64,000 nt of DNA from VXNJ01 sp009840625 (GTDB lineage Bacteria > Chloroflexota > UBA11872 > VXNJ01): assembly GCA_965207915.1 (NCBI GenBank), contig OZ242304.1, positions 2,377,125 to 2,441,124 of the forward strand. Reading direction: 5' to 3'. This document shows positions 7,212-16,700 of the stretch, piece by piece (the first letter of the stretch is position 1; each line of letters opens with the position of its first letter). Position numbers and translations under genes: made by a program. The notes under the pieces are model-generated. The model saw only the letters and a list, made by a program, of their open reading frames with translations. It was not told the origin of the DNA and made no database searches.

Positions 7212-7817
7212 CCGCCCGGCGGACGATAGCGGTGATTGTCAAGCCCTGTTTTGCAAGTCCATGAGTTTCCAAGCATTCCTCACAAGACGAGCTAAAACCC
7301 GACCGGGAATCCTGCGCACCCGCTGGTCGATTGCCGGGGTGTGGCGGGCAGGTATGTGGAGGTGGGTTGGCCGCGGCGCACCGCATATAGCTGAGGGACC
7401 TGTTCCCTTTTGGGTGGGCGCGATTGAACGCGCCAACAAAGTCGCTGCCGGCGGGACTTGCTATCAGCACCCGGCGCGACAGTCGGCCGCTGCCGCCCAG
7501 CTTTGCCGCGTTCGGCGATGGCCAAGGATCTGGCCGAGAGCGAATCCTACCGGGCAGGGTTTTAAACGCCCTGGAGTTGGTATTCGGCGGTGAATCCAGC
7601 CCAATAAGCCAATCAGTTGGAAGCGCTGTGCGCGGCATCCGGTCACTTCGACGTTGCATTAGATGCGATCAAGCAATGCGGAGTTGTCGCTGCCGATTAG
7701 GAATAGGAATAGCACTTACTCACCTAACGACTGCAGGCAATGGTTCGCACGCAATCCGGGAAACGTGGCGGCATGATAAAGGGATTGGCGAAATGCATCC
7801 CGCTAGGAGAGAGCTTC
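7212..7817. other. No gene recognised between the IS21 remnant and the next CDS
   Basis: Several overlapping frames exist on both strands, but none has a coherent protein pattern or ribosome-binding site. Probably decayed DNA flanking the IS21 remnant plus the promoter region of the gene at 7818. Confidence 0.4.
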
Positions 7818-8219
7818 ATGGCTGATCCGAACCATAGCCCCGCGCAACTATGGGCCGCGCTCGAAGTTGCCCGAAACCGCTGCAACGATGATCTGCGGGA
7901 ACTCCGCCAAGCCGAGGCGGGTCTGCGAGCCGAGCACAGGACCAGCAGTCAATCGGGAGCCGGCGGCGAATTCGCTCACCAGGAAGAACGGTTGCATTTC
8001 GCTCTCGATCAGGCGCGACGTGCTCATCAGCACCTCGAGACGGCAGCCCAGCACACAGTCAGCGGACTGATAGCGCACTTGGCCGCACAGCTGGGATCCG
8101 GAACCGACCTGAGCAAAACAATTGCGTCTGCCGCGCTGCTCGCCAATCGCGGGTTGTGGGCTGAACCTGGACAGGTTCCGGAGATCGCTGGCGATCTGGA
8201 GCCCCCGGAGCTCTTGTAG
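7818..8219 (+). CDS. Hypothetical helical protein
   Basis: From ATG 7818 the frame encodes 133 residues. AGGAG about 9 bases upstream supports this start over the in-frame GTG/ATG candidates further up (7740, 7773). The protein is hydrophilic and strongly helical: QLWAALEVARNRCNDDLREL, many Glu/Arg/Gln, then HQHLETAAQHTVSGLIAHLA, consistent with a coiled coil or small helical bundle of about residues 10-100. No signal peptide and no recognised family. It is an isolated gene between an IS21 remnant and an IS1380 fragment. Confidence 0.5.
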   Translation: MADPNHSPAQLWAALEVARNRCNDDLRELRQAEAGLRAEHRTSSQSGAGGEFAHQEERLHFALDQARRAHQHLETAAQHTVSGLIAHLAAQLGSGTDLSKTIASAALLANRGLWAEPGQVPEIAGDLEPPELL

Positions 8220-8392
8220 GCTGCCCAAGTCGCATTTGTCTGCGCCAAGGTTCCGGGTCCGGTCAGGGCAGATTCGTGCGCACAATCGTCAAAACCGGCA
8301 CCGATTCGAGGCAATGGCTTCCCGCAGCCGGATGTTACCCCACCTTGGTAGCATTCGGCCCCTTCGATCGACCCCTCGCGTGTCCAGTCCGG

Positions 8393-8478
8393 CTCTTCCA
8401 TTGGACACCAGCGCGGCCACGGTCGTCGCTAATCAGCTTCGGCCGTATTTCTCGGGGTTCGCCTATGTGTTGTTCTGA
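8393..8478 (+). pseudogene. IS1380 transposase fragment
   Basis: The short frame SAATVVANQLRPYFSGFAYV-LF ends at TGA 8478. It matches the conserved block SAATIAANQLRLYFSGFAYV-LL of the IS1380 transposase at 50 kb. Only about 28 residues remain. It is not a functional gene but marks a former insertion. Confidence 0.7.
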
Positions 8479-8479
8479 G

Positions 8480-8518
8480 CCCTCAGCGGCCGTGCCCTCC
8501 GGCCCCGGCCGCTGAGGG
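8480..8518. other. Perfect 12-bp inverted repeat after the IS1380 fragment
   Basis: CCCTCAGCGGCC (8480-8491) and GGCCGCTGAGGG (8507-8518) with a 15-base loop. No T-tract follows, so rho-independent termination is uncertain. It may be a fossil of an insertion end. Confidence 0.5.
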
Positions 8519-8646
8519 CGCGCAGTGCCAGATCCTGCGGCTCAGGTCGCTGAGGGTCGCCGTCCAAATCCAGATCACTCACCACCGGCGGCCCTCTACT
8601 TCCCGATCAGGATCGTCTTCCTGAGGGTCCGGGCTGCCGGTGCCTC

Positions 8647-9171
8647 ATGTCGCGGCCGCCGCCCGGCCCTGGATCGACGGCCTGGGCCTTAACGATCCGC
8701 ACAACCTTTGCCACCGAATACGTAGCGCTGCCGACATTGGTGCCGCGGCGCTGGGCGTTCATCCGCGGGCACGTGCTCGAGCTGGCGGCGGTGCTGATGC
8801 TGTCGTTTAGGATGCTGCGCTTTGTCGCCGTCGTGCCCTGATGGCAAGGGGCGGTAACGGCTGGGCGGATCTTTGCCTCCGGGGCGCTATTGGGCGGCAT
8901 CGGGGCACTGCTCTTCTCGGTTCTTGCGGCGGCGGTATTTATGTTCGCCTGGGAGTCAGAGGCGCCCGGTGCCCAGATCCGGACCTTTGGCGACGCGCTG
9001 CAGTGGGCAATGATTACCGCCACCACGGTCGTCTACGGCGACCTGGCGCCGATCACTCCCACGGGCTGGTTCCTGGCCAGCGCCCTGATGATCGCCGGAA
9101 CCACGTCGATGACGATGCTCACCGTCGCGCTGGCGGCCGCACTTGTGAAATGGCAGGGCCCGGATCGTTGA
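8647..9171 (+). pseudogene. Voltage-gated-type K+ channel, truncated and frameshifted
   Basis: Two adjacent frames together resemble the second half of a 6-TM K+ channel. The first (8647-8841) has an S3-S4-like stretch, EYVALPTLVPRRWAFIRGHV then LMLSFRMLRFVAVVP. The second (open from about 8850, ending 9171) carries S5 (IGALLFSVLAAAVFMFAWES), the pore helix and filter WAMITATTVVYGDLAPITP, and S6 (MIAGTTSMTMLTVALAAALV). The frames are offset by one or two bases near 8841, and S1-S3 are missing. The filter is TVVYGD instead of TVGYGD, an unusual replacement of the first glycine. Probably a decaying gene; a sequencing error at 8841 cannot be excluded. Confidence 0.7.
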
Positions 9172-9260
9172 GCGGTCCGCCGACCGGTGCAGGCGCGCTT
9201 CCGCCGCCGAAGATCTCTGCCGGCGTGACAATTTCGGGGATCTCTAGCACCTGAGCTGCG

Positions 9261-9467
9261 ATGAAGCAAAAGTTCTTTGCAAGCGTCCACCGCGAAAAGG
9301 ACTGGTTCATCGCCCAAGCGCTCGGTGTTGACGTTGCTAGCCAGGGTGAGACCGTCGAGGAGTCGCTCGAGAACTTAAAGGAAGCCCTCGAGCTTCACTT
9401 CGAGGTGCCGGCCGCGGTTGCCCCACCGCAGATCCACGCGATCGAAGTCGAGGTCGTGGCCGGTTAA
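9261..9467 (+). CDS. hicB: HicB-family antitoxin (module 4)
   Basis: A 68-aa antitoxin, near-identical to the protein at 5540-5746 (both start MKQKFF and share ASQGETVEESLENLKEALEL). It is the inverted paralogue of module 3. The preceding about 60 bases, including GATCTCTAGCACCTGAGCTG, also match module 3, so a complete promoter-plus-operon unit was duplicated. The stop overlaps the hicA frame. Confidence 0.85.
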   Translation: MKQKFFASVHREKDWFIAQALGVDVASQGETVEESLENLKEALELHFEVPAAVAPPQIHAIEVEVVAG

Positions 9468-9678
9468 GCTGCCTAGCTACCGGGAAGTGGCCCGCAGACT
9501 GCAGGCGGCCGGGTTCCGGATGGTTGGCCAGAAAGGCAGTCACGTCAAGTTCGCCCGATCGGACGGCCACTCGGTGCACACGGCCATAGTCCCGCGCCAT
9601 CGCGAGATCGCCGTCGGGACTTTGCGCAGCATCATGCGCCAGATCGGGTTGACCCCTGATGAATTCGACGAGCTCTGA
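9418..9678 (+). CDS. hicA: HicA-family toxin (module 4)
   Basis: HicA toxin with an intact GSH motif: YREVARRLQAAGFRMVGQKG then SHVKFARSDGHSVHTAIVPR and TLRSIMRQIGLTPDEF. As in module 3, the expected N-terminus (VKLPSYREV) has no ATG/GTG/TTG; CTG 9469 or the internal TTG 9418 are the only candidates, so translation is likely coupled to hicB. It should be an mRNA interferase held in check by its HicB. Confidence 0.8.
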   Translation: MPHRRSTRSKSRSWPVKLPSYREVARRLQAAGFRMVGQKGSHVKFARSDGHSVHTAIVPRHREIAVGTLRSIMRQIGLTPDEFDEL

Positions 9679-9722
9679 TCGGGAAGCCGTGGCCAGCCTG
9701 GGCGGTAGAGATTGGGGATCGG

Positions 9723-12365
9723 TCAGGCTAGGGGTGTTAGGGTTGCACCGATTTCAGTATTGCGGCCCTCAATCTGATGCTCGCAGCCGCTGGCGTTTTC
9801 AGGGATGGTCCAGGCGAACTCAATCAACTCTCCGGTGGACTCCGTCAGCGTGAATGAAACGTCGTGCAATATGACCCAGGGATCACCTGGAATTGCCACC
9901 AACGCGGCAGTCAGCCGGACTTCTCCGCCCGCCAGGTCGGTGCGGTCAAACTCGGTCGCGTCGCCGTAGGCAAGAATCTGCCGGAGCACGCGCTCCAGAT
10001 TGGCCGATTCCGGATACCAGTCCGCCAGGTCGGATAGGTCGACGGCCTCCGATTCACCTTTGGGCGCGATGCGGATCTCGCCGTGAATCCACCAGAACGG
10101 CACCTGGCAGGACTGCCACGTTCCTTGGCTGCGCATTGCGATTTGCATCGAACCGGCGTCCCGGAGCGATTCTGCGGCGCGCCAGAGCCGCCCATAGCTC
10201 GAGGTCCCGGCCGAATCCAGCAGCTCGTCCTCGAATACGACCAGCTGCCGGACCTGGTCCATGGTCATGCCCGGCTTGACCAGGCGGTGCCCGTTCAGGC
10301 GCAGTAGTTCCCGATCGACGACTGAGAGCGTGTTGCTCCGCACGTCCAGGGCGTCGCGGTGGTCGATTCCCGCCACGATGTGGATCAACTGGTGCAATAC
10401 GCAGGCGTGCACATCGAACGAGGAGGGCGCGGACCAGCAAACCGCCTGGCCGCCCACCACACCCCGGGCAGGAACCGTATGCAGCACCGCGCATCCAGCC
10501 TCGTCCAGGCAATCCTGGTGGATCCGGCCGATCGCGTCCCGCCCCCAATTGTCGAATGGGTCGAAATCGTCGATTTCGTCGAGTCCCACGTACAGTGTCA
10601 AATTGAGCTGATCTAGCGGATATCCATGCTCGATCTCAATGTCGACCAGCTCGGACAGCTCGTCAAGGGCGCGGTCTGCGACTTCCCAGTACTCATCGTC
10701 GAGGTCATCTCTCCAGGTGGGGGCATCGACCTCGATGCGCAGCGGGCGGTCATAGTCCCATTTGCGCACGGTCGGGCCGGGCCAGCCGCTGCAGCTTTTG
10801 GCGGTTTCTGAGGCCTTCCGGTGGACTATGCGGGTGCGAAAGTACTCCGGCGCGCGGTCGATGTAGCACTCCCAGACGAAGCGTTCGATGCCTAGGATGC
10901 GCTCGGGCGCTTCCACCGGGATAGGGGCCAGGTATCCCCCGTCCGGGGTCTGGATATCTACATTTACCGATTCACCCATGGGGATTCGGAGCCTGGTCTC
11001 GAAGGCAGACCCGCCATCCGACGGGATGGTGTGGATGCGTTCGGGACAGCTGGCAGGGCGGCTCAGGTTTGGCCTCACACAGGCAATTCGCAGGGCGGCC
11101 GGGCCAACGACGCCCGGCAGTCGCCCGGTCAGGATGAATTCGGCATCGCCGTTGGAAAAGTAGCCTACGTGCTCGATGCGGGCTTCGGCGGACCCCGACC
11201 GTGCAGCGTCAGTGTCGGCCGGAAACAAGACCCGGTCCCCGACGCCGAACCCATGGCGCTCGAACCAGCCGCCGTTGACCTCGAGTACATACCGATACGG
11301 TCCTTCGGTCGCCGGGAATTCGAGGTATCCGGGCTCGCCGTGCCGGACCTCCTGCACAGTGCCGTCTGTGCCCAGAAAGGCGAAATCCAGCGGGATGTGT
11401 GTACTCCCCTCCCAGTACCCCCGGCGCCGCTCCTCTGCAAAGACTTGCAGCATCCCGGAATGTTCGTCCAGCGGCTCGTAAATCGTGAGCTCGCGCCCGA
11501 GCTGGTCAGCCCGGCCCACCAATTCGACCGTCAAATCAACATTGCGTTCGCCATCGGCGCTGGTCACCACCAGCTGCTTGGTCGGCAGGAAGCACGGATC
11601 GAACATGTGCGTGCCGCACAAACCCACCTCCGCCAGGGCGTCGTCGACCGGCTCGAAGGAGACCCAGACCCCGGTGGAAGAACTTGACGGAGTAACGATT
11701 AACTCCGGGCATACATCATTGCCACAGCACCCCGGCACCGGCACGGTCTCTTCGCGAAACGCAGCGCTCTGCAGACGGCCGTCTTCCAGTTGGACGGTCA
11801 GGGTTTCGACGGTGCGGCCAGGGCCCCAGCAGCGTTCCAGCGAGTATTCGATCTCGCGTGTCTTGATCCCGTTTACGTACTCTTCCTGGCTTGAGAATCT
11901 GACGCCGTCGCGGCTGATGTCGAACCGATCGATCAGCGCCCCGGCCGCCGCCATCGGTCTTTTGTCCATCGGCCGGGACCCGCCGCGCACGCAACCGGCA
12001 AATTCTGGGTCGATCGGCACCCAGCGACCGTCCGGATCCGCCCGTAAATACTCCTGGCCGCTGGCGACGAGATATTCAAAACTGATCGGCTGCTCCAGGG
12101 GGCAGGATTGCGCGTAGGCGTTACCGAGGGATATCTGCTTGTACATCAGGTCGGGCCCCTGAATGAACCCTGCCGACTCTGCTCGTGTGCCACTGCCGGG
12201 CCAGCTCTCTCTGAAGTGGAAAGATCCCCACCCCTTGGTTAGCTCGCGGGCTTCCTGGAGCGAGACCAGGTGCTCCTTGGCCGGTAGTGGTACCAGTGAC
12301 GCGCCGCATCTGACGATGAGCACGAGGGCGGCAAGCAGCACAAGGAACCCGGCGACCCGGCCCAC
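9723..12365 (-). CDS. Large exported or membrane-anchored protein with DUF192-like and DUF2927-like regions
   Basis: About 880 aa from GTG 12365, which directly precedes a hydrophobic segment (VAGFLVLLAALVLIV) acting as a signal anchor; the same frame is open to 12536, but that part overlaps the neighbouring HicA tail. Residues about 270-385 match DUF192: DLTVELVGRADQLGREL, HSGMLQVF, STHIPLDFAFLGTDGTVQEV and LEVNGGWFERHGFGVGDRV. Residues about 650-725 resemble the zinc-peptidase-like DUF2927: VHACVLHQLIHIVAGIDH (HQLIH in place of HExxH), DRELLRLNGHRLVKPGMT. The many paired Cys suggest an extracytoplasmic fold. Function unknown. A decayed paralogue lies at 19986-20885. There is no clear ribosome-binding site, so the start is uncertain. 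Confidence 0.7.
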   Translation of the reverse strand: MGRVAGFLVLLAALVLIVRCGASLVPLPAKEHLVSLQEARELTKGWGSFHFRESWPGSGTRAESAGFIQGPDLMYKQISLGNAYAQSCPLEQPISFEYLVASGQEYLRADPDGRWVPIDPEFAGCVRGGSRPMDKRPMAAAGALIDRFDISRDGVRFSSQEEYVNGIKTREIEYSLERCWGPGRTVETLTVQLEDGRLQSAAFREETVPVPGCCGNDVCPELIVTPSSSSTGVWVSFEPVDDALAEVGLCGTHMFDPCFLPTKQLVVTSADGERNVDLTVELVGRADQLGRELTIYEPLDEHSGMLQVFAEERRRGYWEGSTHIPLDFAFLGTDGTVQEVRHGEPGYLEFPATEGPYRYVLEVNGGWFERHGFGVGDRVLFPADTDAARSGSAEARIEHVGYFSNGDAEFILTGRLPGVVGPAALRIACVRPNLSRPASCPERIHTIPSDGGSAFETRLRIPMGESVNVDIQTPDGGYLAPIPVEAPERILGIERFVWECYIDRAPEYFRTRIVHRKASETAKSCSGWPGPTVRKWDYDRPLRIEVDAPTWRDDLDDEYWEVADRALDELSELVDIEIEHGYPLDQLNLTLYVGLDEIDDFDPFDNWGRDAIGRIHQDCLDEAGCAVLHTVPARGVVGGQAVCWSAPSSFDVHACVLHQLIHIVAGIDHRDALDVRSNTLSVVDRELLRLNGHRLVKPGMTMDQVRQLVVFEDELLDSAGTSSYGRLWRAAESLRDAGSMQIAMRSQGTWQSCQVPFWWIHGEIRIAPKGESEAVDLSDLADWYPESANLERVLRQILAYGDATEFDRTDLAGGEVRLTAALVAIPGDPWVILHDVSFTLTESTGELIEFAWTIPENASGCEHQIEGRNTEIGATLTPLA

Positions 12366-12487
12366 GATGGAAACAATCCGGCTCGCAACTGGCGACCTGT
12401 ATTGGGCGCGGCCGATTGGGGAAAGAAACAGGGAGGCGTTTTCCGTGTCGGAATCCCGCCGTGGCGGCCGGTCCGATCCCCAACCCC

Positions 12488-12510
12488 TGGCCATGCGGTG
12501 CCCTCTTACC
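12488..12510 (-). repeat. 23-bp motif shared downstream of three HicA genes, copy 3
   Basis: On the minus strand GGTAAGAGGGCACCGCATGG then CCA, with the TAA serving as the hicA-like stop codon. One difference from copy 2 and several from copy 1. Confidence 0.55.
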
Positions 12511-12742
12511 GGTCGCATTCCCGGCTCATCCGCCACAGCTCCAGGAACCGTTCCCCAGACAGGTCGGCTCGTCTCAGCAGGTCCTGGAGTGTCGTAACGT
12601 CCAGGGCAGGCACGTTGGGAACACCCATGATCCGGCGTTGCGGGTGCACCAGGATCATCGCCGATCCCCGGTTGAGGCGATGCTGATAACCGATCCGGCG
12701 CAGAGCCCGGACGAACTCGGCCGCCGAGATGACCGGGAGCAC
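12506..12742 (-). CDS. hicA: HicA-like protein lacking the active-site histidine (module 5)
   Basis: A 78-aa paralogue of the protein at 542-778: VLPVISAAEFVRALRRIGYQ, then HRLNRGSAMILVHPQRRIMG and LSGERFLELWRMSRE. The GSHxxL motif reads GSAMIL, so the catalytic His is absent here too, by a different substitution from module 1 (GPSMIL). Both copies keep the rest of the fold, which argues for retention of a non-catalytic role or for parallel inactivation. The start is GTG 12742, lying 88 bases inside the hicB-like frame. Confidence 0.75.
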   Translation of the reverse strand: MLPVISAAEFVRALRRIGYQHRLNRGSAMILVHPQRRIMGVPNVPALDVTTLQDLLRRADLSGERFLELWRMSRECDR

Positions 12743-12978
12743 CTGGCGTCCAAATCGGTCGCCGTCAGCAGGTCTATCTCCACCGCCCGGGACCCATTCG
12801 GCGGCAGCTGCTGGTGTGCCTCCTTGAGACGGTATTGCATGACCCCCAGGATGCCGTCAATGATGCTCTCCAGGGCCTCGTCGCGGTCCTTGCCCTGGCC
12901 GACGCAGCCCTTGAACTGCGGGCAGGTGGCCACGACGTAGCCGCTCTCGCCGCGCTTGAATTCGATCGTCAGCTGCAA
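12655..12978 (-). CDS. hicB: HicB-like antitoxin with read-through tail (module 5)
   Basis: A 107-aa protein from TTG 12978 (GGAGG about 7 bases upstream). Residues 1-70 are HicB-like and nearly identical at the start to module 1 (LTIEFKRGESGYVVATCPQF). The stop that ends the module 1 copy at this point is missing, and the frame runs about 30 more residues (DARCSRSSRRPSSSG) across the start of hicA in another frame. The tail is not conserved HicB sequence and probably results from a small indel. Otherwise it should act as the cognate partner of the His-less HicA. Confidence 0.7.
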   Translation of the reverse strand: MQLTIEFKRGESGYVVATCPQFKGCVGQGKDRDEALESIIDGILGVMQYRLKEAHQQLPPNGSRAVEIDLLTATDLDARCSRSSRRPSSSGLCAGSVISIASTGDRR

Positions 12979-13140
12979 TGCGCCCCCTCCCTACCAGCTC
13001 TGTCGGCCCCGAGTCTGGCCGCGCAATCGCTGCGGCTAAGGGCTCGCATAATGACGCTTGTCAACGGATTGCATCTGCCGGCAGCCTCGCACCACCGCCG
13101 GCAGCGTCGAAAAGGTAAGGGACTTATATACCAAAGTTGA

Positions 13141-13388
13141 CAAGGGCTCGACCATCTCTTCCAGCGCCATCCAGGGAACGATGCGCCCGAGCCTTTCCAG
13201 GAAGAGTTCCCGCCGGGTCTTGCGTTTCTTGTTCTCGAAGGCGATGTCGGCGAAGGTGCGTTCGGCCACGAGGGTGTTTCCAGATTCTGCAGATACCATG
13301 TCCAATTTGAAACGAACCTGACCGGATACGTCAATCGCTACCGGTAGATTGGGGTGGTGGGTGAGGGCTTCTTCAGACCTGCCCTTAA
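13141..13388 (-). pseudogene. IS5-family fragment: left end and 5' end of the transposase
   Basis: On the minus strand the outer end GTTAAGGGCAGGTCTGAA is followed by a start near 13299 and the frame VAERTFADIAFENKKRKTRR, then ELFLERLGRIVPWMALEEMV, the conserved N-terminus of IS5-type transposases. Homology stops at EPL (about 13141). The same end and N-terminus occur at 22695-22893. Only about 50 codons survive, so it is inactive. Confidence 0.75.
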
Positions 13389-13741
13389 CGACTGCTACGA
13401 AAACCGGGGACCTGCCACAGGGGCCAATTCCCGGTATCACGCAGATTGCCATGAATGCGGCCGGGGCGTAACCCTAAGATCGGCGCGACCCTACAAGTCC
13501 CTGCACCCGACGCAAACGGAAAGGCGCTATGCGCCTTCCTTGTGGCAGCGTCGAGGCCGCTAAGTAGGATGATCCACTCCCCTTCCTCAGGGGCACCTGA
13601 TGGACAAACCCGACTTCGCCGCCAAGACCACCCATGTCGGCGGATAGCCTAGGCATACCGCGCGGCCTCCACATACGGGCACAAAGCCCGTAGCTCGCCC
13701 CTTTCGGCTGCACCCAGCCGTCCAGTTAATCGCACGTACCG
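13389..13741. other. Intergenic region upstream of the 1,636-aa protein
   Basis: No gene recognised. It includes a small hairpin around 13519-13539 (AAGGCGC-TAT-GCGCCTT) and must hold the promoter of the gene at 13742. Confidence 0.4.
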
Positions 13742-16700
13742 TTGAAGTCAATCACCGCGCGATTGCGTCACCGCTTTTCGCAGGCAGGCAGACCTGCCGA
13801 GCGGGTGGTGCTGGCATTCCTGGTGGCGGGACTGTTCTGGCTGGCGACGATCAACGTATGGGTCGAGGTCAGCCTGGCCCAGGAAAATGGACAATCGCAG
13901 AATCAGGGCCAGCCCGGGCAGGTCCAGGTCTGCAAATACGATTCCGAACTCGACGGCCTGCTGTGCGGGGAGTGGGTTGACATCGACACCCTGCCCGAGA
14001 CCGCCGTGCCGGAACTGAACTGCCCATACGGAATTTACTGGGATGAGGATGTGGGAGCGTTCCGCTGCAAGCCGCGCTGCTACTACATCGTGCTGGTGGG
14101 ATGGTTTTGCCATTGTGAGCAGACCCCAAAACCATCCTGCAGCTGCGGGACCGCTGTCTGGAAGAACTGCAATTGGAAGTGTCCGGATCGGCCCGCTGCA
14201 CCGACGGACTGCAAGTACGGAGACCCAACCTGGTCCAACTGCAAATGGCAGTGCCCGACACCGACGCCAACACCCACACCCCCGGATCCACCACCACCAC
14301 CCTGCGAATGCGGCAAGGCGACCAAGGTCAACGGCAAATGGCAATGTCCGGCCCGGCCCGCTGCACCGACGGACTGCAAGTATGGAGACCCAACCTGGTC
14401 CAACTGCAAATGGCAGTGTCCGCTGCCGCCGCCGCGACCATCCTGCGAATGCGGCAGGGAGGCGCAATGGGAGAACGGCGCCTGGCAATGCCCGGGCCGA
14501 CCGGAAAAGCCCCGCTGCCAGCACGGAACCGCGTTCTGGAAGGACTGCAAATGGCAGTGCCCGCTGCCGCCAACACCGACTACCCCGACGCTGAGCGTCA
14601 CCGCCGGCAACAACATCACCGAAGGCGGCAACGCCACCTTCACGATCACCGCCAGCCCGGCCCCGGCATCGACCCTGACGGCAAATATCTCCGTCTCCCA
14701 GCGCGGCGACTACGCCGCCTCCGGGACCACCGGCGCCAAGACGGTCGCCATCCCCACCGCCGGCAGCGCCAGCTACAGCGTGACCACCATCGACGACTCT
14801 GTAGACGAGCCCGACGGCTCGATCACCCTGACCCTGAACGCTGGCAGCGGCTACAGGCTGTCCGCCCAGGCTTCGGCCTCGGTCGGCGTCAGCGACGACG
14901 ACCTGCCGGCGCTGATCCCTCCGAGCGGCCTCAAGCTCGCCCCCCACAAAGACGGCCTGATCCTTACCTACGACCGCGATGCCAGCGCCAAGCGCCGCTT
15001 CCGCTTCGACCTCTACCACTCGACCAGCGACCCCGGCGACGTATCCGCCAAAACCATCGCCCTTAACGACACTGCCTACCGTGAACGCCAGTTTCTGCGC
15101 GAGGAGGCCAAGGACAAGGCCACCTTCCCTGACCTCCCCGCCGGCTGGTACTACGCGGTCGGGCGCACCTGTCGCACCGACGCCAGGGACGCGACCTGCG
15201 GCTCTACCCACGCGATCTCACCCGTGCTGCTATTGCGCGATGCGGTCCTTATCGCACCGTCCCAGACCGTGCTGGCCGAACCGAATGAGAAGGCCGACGA
15301 ACGCGACGTCACGTTCCGTCTCAGCTATTTCGGCGGGGCCCCGTCCGGCGGAGCGACCGTACAGCTGGCACTCTCCGGCACCGCGGTGCAGGGATACGAC
15401 TACAACTTCCCGGGGCAGGTAACCCTTGCCGCCGGCGAGAGCGAGAAGACGCTCTCGCTGCGGGTTCTCACCGACCAGGCCCTGGAGGCCGACGAGACTT
15501 TGGGCGTCGCCATTAGGAGCATCGAGGGCAACCCGAAGAATGTGCGTTACTCCAAGACTCCGCACGAACTGACCATCACCGACCTGGCCGACCCTCTGCT
15601 GCTCGCCGACGATGATCCCAAGCAGCTCGTCTTCACCGCCTCCGGTCCCGGCCCGCACCGCCTGCGCTTGCGCCTGCAGACCTCCTGGGGGCTGCCCGAC
15701 TCGGCCGGGATTTACGAATTCGCCGAACGCTCCTTCACCCTGCAGGCGCTGAGCTATGCTGGCCATGATCCCGCCGCACACGCCGCGGCCCCGGTCTCCG
15801 CGCTTGCGACCGTCAATGCCTCGCACGATTCAGACACCGCCCTGTACGGTCCGGGCGATTCACGGGTGGTCCCGGCGACCGGGGATCTGGAGGCCTACGT
15901 CTATCTGAACAACGGCCGCGCCTACTGGCGCGAGGGCGCCAACCCCTACGACCACCGCTACCTGGAGATCGTGCTGAAAAAACAGCCCAGGTTCAGGACC
16001 CACGACCATTACCGGCTAACCCTTGCAAAACCCGACTTCGCAATCGCCGAACTCCCACAACTGACCAGGGACTCGGACGGGGATTACCAGCTGAAACTTG
16101 TCCTCTACAACGCCGAGTCCCACGACTCGGGCAGCCGCGACTCTGCCACGAGCATCTACACCTACTGCCATGACCGGGTTACGTCCTCGTTGCCCGCCAC
16201 CCTCACGTTCGCCGAGCTGCGCGGCAAGGACGCCCACCTGCTGGACGGACACGACGACAAGACGTTCAACATCCCGGTGCTCTGCCCGCGCGGGGCCTAT
16301 TCATCGAGCGACCAGGTCAAGGCCGCCGCGCAGCTGGTCGACGGCCAGCACCGGGGACCCCTGCTGCACGGGACCGGCTTTAAAGGGCCGGACCGAGAAG
16401 ACACACTCTGGGCGCCGCAGGACGATCTCGCCGGCGGGCTGTCGATGGTCACGCCCGCAGCATGCACGATCAGCTTCATACTGCCCCTGCAGAAGAACGG
16501 GCGGCCCGACGCGGTCCCGGCAGCCTCGACCACCGGACACTGCGCCGAAGACGGGGCCGCGCTGAATGAACCCTGGCAGCAGGGCAGCCCGCTGGCCCCG
16601 GGGGTCAAGGACTCCGACGGCCCCAACTATTTCCTGGGCACCACCGAGCTGCATCCGCTCAAGAGCCGCGGCGGCGCGCTGGATCCGGACCATGCCAAGT

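Noticed and set aside
13600..13644. MDKPDFAAKTTHVGG, slightly like the start of the methyltransferase fragment at 53339
   Set aside because: Only a dozen codons of loose similarity; not enough to call a fragment.
13748..15211. A 487-codon minus-strand frame
   Set aside because: Shadow of the Cys-rich repeat region of the 1,636-aa protein.
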